Shown here in pieces: positions 58,720-64,000 of a DNA stretch of 64,000 bases; within the stretch, counting starts at the first letter, position 1, and each line of letters begins with the position of its first letter. The DNA lies in NCBI RefSeq assembly GCF_003149045.1, contig NZ_QGDU01000002.1, forward strand, positions 1-64,000, written 5' to 3'. The notes beneath the pieces are model-generated. The model saw nothing but the letters and a program-made list of their open reading frames with translations, made no database searches and had not been told where the DNA came from. The position numbers and the translations under genes were made by a program. This DNA comes from Fibrobacter sp. UWR4. Lineage in GTDB: Bacteria; Fibrobacterota; Fibrobacteria; Fibrobacterales; Fibrobacteraceae.

Positions 58720-60804
58720 TCAGCGCTTCACGGATGGACAAAATTTGGCAATGAGGCCTATGATTACAACATCCACAAGGCAGAACGCCGTGAGCCACAG
58801 CACAGTTCCATTCTGGAAGCCGTAACTGTGAAGCCCAACCCCCAGCAAGTTAATGCCAAACCAGCAAAGGAATGTAATCATCACATTGAAGCAGTTTAGC
58901 AAGGCAAAACTTCTTTCACTGATGAGCCTAGCGCCGCGAAGGTGTAACGCCAGCATGGACCAGAGAATCACAAAGAGTGCGCCACATTCCTTAGGATCAA
59001 AACCCCAGAATCGTCCCCAGGCAAAATCCGCCCAAACGCCACCTAAAAGAGTTCCGATGATAGTGAATACACCGCCAAAAACGAGAGTGGCATACAGCAG
59101 CTTTTTGATGGGTTGATGTTCTGGTAAGGTACTGTCGCTGCGGGCCAAGGCAATATGGGCCACAACCCCAGAAAGAATCATTCCCACATAACCCAAGGCG
59201 ATAGTGAAAACATGAATGGTAAGGAACACGGAGGAATTCAAAACGGCGGGAATGGGCTGGAACAAGTCTCCAGGTTCCAGCACGAATTTTGCAAAGAACA
59301 AAAGCATCGTGGCCATAGCCGTTACGGGAATGATCAAGGAGAAGGTCCGTTTTTTGCAGAACAGGAACGCTCCGAATTCAAAGGCTTCCAAAAGCAGGGC
59401 CACTAGCAGCACGATTTCGTACAAACTAGAAAGAGGCGGACTATGGGTTATGTAAAGACGCAGGGCAAAAGCTACGGCAAGGGTTACCGTTACAGCCGCA
59501 GACGCAAAGTTCGCCGCAATATCCAGGGCTCGTTTCTTGAAAAGGGAATTGACCGCAGCCAGGACACAGCCAAGGAATGCAAAGATAAAGGCGATGAGGG
59601 CGAAGTTAGCGTGATTGTAGAAAACTTCCGCCTTAAAGGTTTTTATTTGTTCGGGAGTGGCATCTGCTTTCTTAAAGTCGCCTCGCTGTATAGATTCAAA
59701 AAGTAGCACATTGGAAAGCAGACGTTTCATTTCTGCTGTAGCCGGATGGTCATCGTTACGACTTGCATAAACTTCAAGTTCATTACGATATTTTTTCAGC
59801 TGGTTATAGCTTACATATCGTTCACTTTCAGGAATATTCAAAGCATTTTGAACATCGGCACGAAGGACTTTAAACAAGCGATATTCAGCAGCATCAGCGG
59901 AACCTGCACCAATTTTTTCAACAACTTCACTTGCGGAAATTTTACCTTGGCAAGAATCCGTCTGGCGGCATTTATAAGTCACGCGTCCCGAAAAATCATC
60001 AAGAACTCCACGGGCAAAAGAATCAAAGGGGCGATAATTTTCGCCAACAAGAATCATTTGATTTGCCTGGGCAGAAGGCACGCAAACAAAACCACCCATG
60101 GCGATTAAAAATAACGGTAGAGCCTTTGCCACATTCGTCCCCGAGCGACTACCGCGAACGTTCGCCACATAGTGGAATGCCACACTTAGCAGGAATAAAA
60201 TCATGAACACGTAAGGCACGAAATGGAAAGGATCGTAGGTAGCCGTATAAAGGTCCACCTTCACTCCCATCATATCCACCTGGCCCTTGTAGAACGTAAA
60301 GTAGGGATAGCCCTCCCCCACTTCTACGGCACTTGTGTTCAAGCTGTCATCGACGGTGTAGTAGGTAATCTTTTGCGGAGTCTTGACGTCCGCCAATTCG
60401 CCTACGGCAGGAACCGCACGGAAGCCGTTAAACTCTTGGCGAAATTCGGAACCCACAAGACTTCCTACGAGAAGGACGAGCAAGGCGATATGCATTCCGT
60501 AAAGGCCCAGATTCCGCCAGCCCGAAGGCACAAGCCTGCCCGAGGCGTCCCGAGAGAAAACCCGCGGCATTCGGTACATCATGGAGGCAATCAGGTGAAG
60601 CGTCCCCACCACAGCCAGCGACTTTATGGCCGGTAGCGGCACCACCCCCATGGTCCAAACGAAATAGCTTCCGAAAAAACGTTCCGTTGCCGCAGCGACA
60701 CCTTCATTCCCTGCAGCAGCCTGCCCCAAAACGCCCCAGAAAGTCAGCAGCAAAAACGCCACCAACAAACCGCAAGTCACCTTTAGAGAAGCGAACTTAT
60801 GCAT
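58720..60804 (-). CDS. CcsBA-type cytochrome c biogenesis (heme-attachment) protein
   Basis: 694 residues, a fusion of ResB-like and CcsA-like parts. N-terminal helices (SLKVTCGLLVAFLLLTFWGV) and a periplasmic ResB-like region are followed by a large periplasmic loop (about 250-395) with CRQTDSCQGK. The C-terminal CcsA half has several helices and the heme-handling WWD-type motif FAWGRFWGFDPKECGALFV. System II heme lyase activity is expected, joining heme to CxxCH motifs of exported cytochromes. It overlaps the metallophosphatase gene by 8 bp (ATGCATAA). Presence of system II in a fermentative gut anaerobe implies at least one c-type cytochrome. Confidence 0.85.
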   Translation of the reverse strand: MHKFASLKVTCGLLVAFLLLTFWGVLGQAAAGNEGVAAATERFFGSYFVWTMGVVPLPAIKSLAVVGTLHLIASMMYRMPRVFSRDASGRLVPSGWRNLGLYGMHIALLVLLVGSLVGSEFRQEFNGFRAVPAVGELADVKTPQKITYYTVDDSLNTSAVEVGEGYPYFTFYKGQVDMMGVKVDLYTATYDPFHFVPYVFMILFLLSVAFHYVANVRGSRSGTNVAKALPLFLIAMGGFVCVPSAQANQMILVGENYRPFDSFARGVLDDFSGRVTYKCRQTDSCQGKISASEVVEKIGAGSADAAEYRLFKVLRADVQNALNIPESERYVSYNQLKKYRNELEVYASRNDDHPATAEMKRLLSNVLLFESIQRGDFKKADATPEQIKTFKAEVFYNHANFALIAFIFAFLGCVLAAVNSLFKKRALDIAANFASAAVTVTLAVAFALRLYITHSPPLSSLYEIVLLVALLLEAFEFGAFLFCKKRTFSLIIPVTAMATMLLFFAKFVLEPGDLFQPIPAVLNSSVFLTIHVFTIALGYVGMILSGVVAHIALARSDSTLPEHQPIKKLLYATLVFGGVFTIIGTLLGGVWADFAWGRFWGFDPKECGALFVILWSMLALHLRGARLISERSFALLNCFNVMITFLCWFGINLLGVGLHSYGFQNGTVLWLTAFCLVDVVIIGLIAKFCPSVKR

Positions 60805-61792
60805 GTTCGCGGCCTATCCACTCAAACTTGCTTTCATCAAGTTGCTGTTCGCCATCAAAACGGTAAGCCGCCAAGCGTCCGTTTCCTAAATGGCCCGCTA
60901 CACTAAAGTCCAGGCAGCAAACGTTACTGCGAATCAACTGGGGAACGCCCGTGAGCCAGTAATGCCCAAAGAACACCGGCCTTTCGTTCTCTCCATAATA
61001 GGAACGTTTACGTATTTCCGGATCAACATCGCAGCCCTCGGGCATAGTCACCCCAGGCTGCAAACTCAGTTCCTGCAAGCTGGCAGCCGCAGGATTTACC
61101 CACCAACGCAACCGCGTCCTAAAACGCTTCACGTTTTCCCCATCAAAGAAGAACTGATGGTTAGGCAATTCCATTTCAGGACCCTTCAGCAGCATGTCGA
61201 TGGGCCAGAACAAGGAATCCCCATATTCGTCATCCTCATCGTTGGCGCGGAAAATCAATTCCTCGAAATCGCCATCGGCAAAACAAGTAACGCCGGCGGC
61301 CTTCAACTGCGCAACGGCCCGCGGGTCAAAACAGGCGTGCTGAGCCCTGAAGGACTCCGTTTCCAGATAGAAGGGCAAAGTCTTGGCGAATGCCTTCATT
61401 TCCTTGAATTCAGCCTTACGACCTACAAAGTCCGCCACCGTCCTGGAATGAACAGCCACCTTATTGAAGGTATGTTCACGCAGATAACCCGGCCCCACCT
61501 TTTTCAAATAGCGGGAGCCTTCATTCTTCTGCCAAAAACTAAGCATATTGAATTCGTGATTTCCCATGAGGGCTATGGCTGAGCCCGCATCACGCATGGC
61601 ACGAACCACATTCAGCGTCTCACGAACATTGGGGCCACGATCCACGTAATCGCCCAGAAAAACAACCATACGTTCATTGCTCGGATATCGGAAAGCGCCA
61701 GCACTCTCCACATAGCCCAGCTTCTTCAGCAGAGCCTTTAGGCATTCGCTATGCCCGTGAATATCGCCAATGAAATCAATGGAAGTCCTCAT
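60797..61792 (-). CDS. calcineurin-like metallophosphatase
   Basis: 331 residues of the PPP/ApaH-like family of metallophosphoesterases. The metal-binding motifs are in order: FIGDIHGHSECLKALL (Asp10, His12), VVFLGDYVDRGPNVRE and IALMGNHEFNMLSFW. Later histidines in RPVFFGHYWLTGVPQL and the VCCLDFSVAGHLGNGRLAAY end complete the metal sites. Substrate could be a phosphoprotein, a diadenosine polyphosphate or an RNA cap-like end. First gene of the five-gene operon with CcsBA, dgt, HAD and the ABC permease. Confidence 0.88.
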   Translation of the reverse strand: MRTSIDFIGDIHGHSECLKALLKKLGYVESAGAFRYPSNERMVVFLGDYVDRGPNVRETLNVVRAMRDAGSAIALMGNHEFNMLSFWQKNEGSRYLKKVGPGYLREHTFNKVAVHSRTVADFVGRKAEFKEMKAFAKTLPFYLETESFRAQHACFDPRAVAQLKAAGVTCFADGDFEELIFRANDEDDEYGDSLFWPIDMLLKGPEMELPNHQFFFDGENVKRFRTRLRWWVNPAAASLQELSLQPGVTMPEGCDVDPEIRKRSYYGENERPVFFGHYWLTGVPQLIRSNVCCLDFSVAGHLGNGRLAAYRFDGEQQLDESKFEWIGREHA

Positions 61793-61799
61793 ACACCAT

Positions 61800-61816
61800 C
61801 AATCATAGGAAATTTT
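61800..61816. repeat. CAATCATAGGAAATTTT repeat, copy 1
   Basis: 17 bp shared with the copies at 62384-62400 and 63374-63390. It lies 8 bp upstream of the start codon of the metallophosphatase. Confidence 0.6.
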
Positions 61817-61860
61817 ATTTCTCAACGTACATCACGCAAACAAATTTTTTCATAAAAAAG

Positions 61861-62302
61861 CACGTTCGCCAAGAAATTTCTAGCACCGGTGATACAACTA
61901 AGGTGGGACGGCTGTTTGATATCGAAATGCAGATGGTTAGACGCCTTGGCCAAAGGCGCTGATTACGAAGAACTACAGGAACAATACATTCTGTTCATCT
62001 GTCCCAACGACATCTTCCATAAGGGAAAGGCAATTTACAGGTTCCAGAATCGCGAAGACTCTGACCCAAATATTCTGTTGGATGACCTCTGCTATAAAAA
62101 TTTCTATATATTTAAGAAGTACTCCGAAATGGACGACGATTCCGCTCGTGAGTATATGAAGTATTTTGCTACCAAGAAATGTGAATCCGAAAAGATGAAG
62201 CGCATTCACGAATTGGTAAAGGCTTTCCGTGATAAGGGTGTTGCCATGGATATTATCGTTGATTCAACAGGCCTCACCCCCGAGGAAATCAAGGCCCTGT
62301 AA
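61861..62302 (+). pseudogene. decayed Rpn-family nuclease/transposase
   Basis: The frame at 61861-61960 reads QEISSTGDTTKVGRLFDIEM and stops at TGA 61960. FDIEMQ is the catalytic ExQ motif of Rpn (PD-(D/E)XK) recombination-promoting nucleases. The next frame from 61940 continues DALAKGADYEELQEQYILFI and NDIFHKGKAIYRFQNRED, the Rpn C-terminal region, to a stop at 62302. In intact relatives about 17-20 residues lie between these blocks, so an out-of-frame deletion joined them. No start codon is visible upstream. The C-terminal half alone is an open frame of 137 residues beginning with ATA, and it is unlikely to be made. Confidence 0.75.
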
Positions 62303-62333
62303 AATAGCCCCCCTTAAAAATTGTACAAACGGA

Positions 62334-62366
62334 AAAACGCCATACGGAATAACCGTACGGCGTTTT
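62334..62366 (+). terminator. intrinsic terminator behind the Rpn remnant
   Basis: AAACGCC-A-TACGG pairs with CCGTA-C-GGCGTTT around an AATAA loop; T-rich tail. Confidence 0.85.
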
Positions 62367-62381
62367 GTTTATACATCCCTA

Positions 62382-62404
62382 TCCAATCACAGGAAATTTT
62401 GAGG
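62382..62404. repeat. CAATCAYAGGAAATTTTGAGG repeat, copy 2
   Basis: Matches 63372-63394 at 22 of 23 positions; the core matches 61800-61816. Confidence 0.65.
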
Positions 62405-62472
62405 GATTTGCTGTTGTCGAGACAAAATTTTGGATACTCCAAACAGTCTTAATTACAGGGAAACTTACTCTG

Positions 62473-62808
62473 CTAATAGCTAATAGATTCTTCTCCCAAA
62501 GGCACGAAAAAGATTCTTCCAACAACCATATAGTAAAAGCTGGAATGAAAACCATCTAAAAAACTTTTGTAATACCCCACATCATATTTAACAAATCCAA
62601 TTATACCATCAATTCCATAAAAGTCAGTTTTCAATTGAAGAGTGTCTTTATACATTTTTCTTTGTTGATTTTCAAGGAACAAAGAATCACTATATGTAAA
62701 GCAGCATGTAGAAGATGGAGTTATTGAAATAAAAAAACTCTCTAAACCATAAGCACTTTTTATTGGAGCTTCTTCATATTTTATAAAAAAAATGAGAAAA
62801 ACACCATT
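62473..62808 (-). pseudogene. start-less membrane/secreted protein fragment
   Basis: An open minus-strand frame of 111 codons that begins directly after a TAA at 62809-62811 and has no ATG in its first half. It starts hydrophobic (GVFLIFFIKYEEAP), then continues through TPSSTCCFTYSDSLFLENQQ and DGIIGFVKYDVGYYKSFLDG to a stop at 62473. It looks like the C-terminal remnant of a gene, in an AT-rich stretch. A TTG at 62682 could start a 69-residue product, but this is weak. Confidence 0.35.
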
Positions 62809-62908
62809 TTAAGCTGTAAGCTTCCCCGTAACTAGAGGTTTATTGAGAATGATCATAATTGATATGATGAAGGATATCATTTTTCAATTTTCTTAGGGAC
62901 GACAACTA

Positions 62909-63337
62909 TTATTCTATTAAATGCTGTAATTGTGGATAGTCTGCATCAGAAATAAATGTAAATCGTCCACGCAAAAATAAAATAGCATACCACCCATCCG
63001 CATCAATATCCCTTTGCAAGATACGGATACCCTCTTTTTTGACCTTAACTTTATTTCTAAAAAGATACACGAATTCAAATTTTTCTCCAGACTCAATTAT
63101 CCTAACAGGACACATATTGAGTAACCAAAAAAGAATTACACCTGTAAAAGATAAAAGAACAAACAACTCAGCCACCGTTACCGACCAATCCGTTTGAACG
63201 CAATTAAGTCGAGACATAATTATTGCATAACAACAGCTGACATCCGTGTACGCAATAAAAAGTGCCGGCAATAGAAAAAATATAATCGCAAACATTCCCT
63301 TTGCCTTGTACACTTTCTTCTTAGCGTGCATCATCAT
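62909..63337 (-). CDS. small membrane protein with PH-like C-terminal region
   Basis: 142 residues starting MMMHAKKKVYKAKG. Two membrane segments are seen (MFAIIFFLLPALFIAYTDVS and VAELFVLLSFTGVILFWLLN, about 14-35 and 58-78). The C-terminal 60 residues (ESGEKFEFVYLFRNKVKVKK, then GIRILQRDIDADGWYAILFL) have the strand pattern of a small PH-like domain, as in bPH proteins. Family is unknown to me. It has low GC, like the rest of the 62.4-64 kb stretch. Confidence 0.6.
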   Translation of the reverse strand: MMMHAKKKVYKAKGMFAIIFFLLPALFIAYTDVSCCYAIIMSRLNCVQTDWSVTVAELFVLLSFTGVILFWLLNMCPVRIIESGEKFEFVYLFRNKVKVKKEGIRILQRDIDADGWYAILFLRGRFTFISDADYPQLQHLIE

Positions 63338-63371
63338 TAGTGTAACCCCTGTTCAAAACCTAATCCACCTC

Positions 63372-63394
63372 TCCAATCATAGGAAATTTTGAGG
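63372..63394. repeat. CAATCATAGGAAATTTTGAGG repeat, copy 3
   Basis: Matches copy 2 at 22 of 23 positions. It lies 27 bp after the stop of the gene at 63422, between two small orphan genes. Confidence 0.65.
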
Positions 63395-63421
63395 TTCTGG
63401 AATTATTTGTTGATTACGCTC

Positions 63422-64000
63422 TTAATCCAATTTAAGATTTTCAAGAACTTCCGTTTTTGGTATGACTTTTCCATTTTTCAACGGAATGTTATAATCGGTT
63501 CCTAAGCCTCCATCCACCTTACACTTGGGGATAAATTCCTGAATCCTACGCCAGGCTTTGGGCATGTCAAGTTTGTGCATTGGGTATATTTCCATCACAA
63601 TATTTTTGCAATACACGATTACTGGATACTCAATAAGATCCGAGGAATAATAAGCATAAATATGTCTATCATTAATCGAGTCGTTTAGCAGAACGGAGAA
63701 TTTACTTAAATCGTATTGATTAAAGGTATAATCATGCTCAACAGGCTTTTTTATGAACCATAAGTTAAATACATAATCATCAACACTAGCTCCGAGAAAA
63801 TGATAACCAATATCCGTCACATATGAGCTTCCAAAACCAAACCCATAATGACGGATCAAATCTGTATAGTCATGTCGATTGATTTCATTGGAAATTTTCA
63901 ACTTAAAAACAAAGGTGTACAAAGATGTTTTGGCGTTAAAAAAAAGGAAATAGACTAATACAATAAGCGCAACTACAATAGTCACAACAATCTTTATTTT
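63422..64000 (-). CDS. unknown protein with N-terminal membrane segment, 5' end beyond window
   Basis: 192 residues are visible; the frame stays open to the window edge (KIKIVVTIVVALIVLVYFLF reads as a membrane segment), so the start lies outside or at a GTG at 63985. After the anchor the protein is polar: NEINRHDYTDLIRHYGFGFG, then GYHFLGASVDDYVFNLWF, YAYYSSDLIEYPVIVYCKN and KAWRRIQEFIPKCKVDGG. No family recognised. Tyr- and Asp-rich composition and low GC suggest accessory DNA. Confidence 0.55.
   Translation of the reverse strand, partial: KIKIVVTIVVALIVLVYFLFFNAKTSLYTFVFKLKISNEINRHDYTDLIRHYGFGFGSSYVTDIGYHFLGASVDDYVFNLWFIKKPVEHDYTFNQYDLSKFSVLLNDSINDRHIYAYYSSDLIEYPVIVYCKNIVMEIYPMHKLDMPKAWRRIQEFIPKCKVDGGLGTDYNIPLKNGKVIPKTEVLENLKLD

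Noticed and set aside
61889-62302. Functional 137-residue protein
   Set aside because: It has no plausible start codon and is the C-terminal half of a Rpn gene whose catalytic part lies in another frame.

Overview
The window looks like chromosome of a Fibrobacter species, a cellulose- and xylan-degrading gut anaerobe. The strongest indicators are three protein families known essentially from this phylum: two FISUMP (TIGR02145) lipoproteins at 22.9-26.6 kb, two TIGR02147 regulators at 10.9 and 49.1 kb, and four tandem TIGR02171 lipoproteins at 33.7-44.7 kb. Four secreted glycoside hydrolases (two GH11, one GH5, one GH8) fit the same lifestyle. I saw no tRNA, rRNA, intact insertion sequence, CRISPR array or prophage.

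Layout. 0.2-3.4 kb, plus strand: a PD-(D/E)XK-like nuclease, a TonB-C-like secreted protein, a flavodoxin-type reductase and a HAD phosphatase. 3.4-10.4 kb: a lipoprotein, a degenerate RNase H-fold protein, the operon LPP20-like lipoprotein / TlpA-like thioredoxin / pth / guaB, and htpG. 10.7-13.3 kb: a candidate structured RNA, then a TIGR02147 regulator overlapping a lipoprotein gene. 13.3-18.6 kb: uppP, a divergent deacetylase-like gene and two GH11 xylanases. 18.9-22.6 kb: surE and gyrA. 22.9-32.0 kb: FISUMP pair, TrmH-type methyltransferase, PD40 propeller protein, and GH5 and GH8 genes whose 3' ends overlap.

32.2-50.0 kb is the centrepiece: ten closely packed minus-strand genes (gaps of at most about 36 bp, several overlaps). 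They run from a TIGR02147 regulator through two lipoproteins, an AlgJ/AlgX-like SGNH lipoprotein, a transglutaminase-like protein and four TIGR02171 lipoproteins (FGE-like domain, beta-propeller, SGNH-like C-terminus) to a polytopic membrane protein. A near-consensus promoter places the predicted start of transcription at the regulator's ATG, and a perfect palindrome lies further upstream. I read this as an uncharacterised, regulator-controlled envelope system, possibly acting on surface glycans; its function is not known.

50.2-61.8 kb is mostly housekeeping: TM2 protein, rdgB, LptD, a PDZ protein, a secreted protein of unknown function, and an operon of metallophosphatase / CcsBA cytochrome c biogenesis / dGTPase / pyrimidine nucleotidase-like HAD / metal ABC permease. 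61.8-64 kb is AT-rich and decayed: a frameshifted Rpn nuclease remnant, a start-less fragment, two membrane or secreted proteins I do not recognise, and three copies of a short repeat.

Other structure: heptamer-phased NTAG arrays fill several intergenic gaps; a mobile repeat sits inside the membrane-protein gene at 32.7 kb and encodes VIPASEPES; both xylanase genes carry a GTTGT-N8-ACAAC palindrome about 100 bp upstream of their starts.
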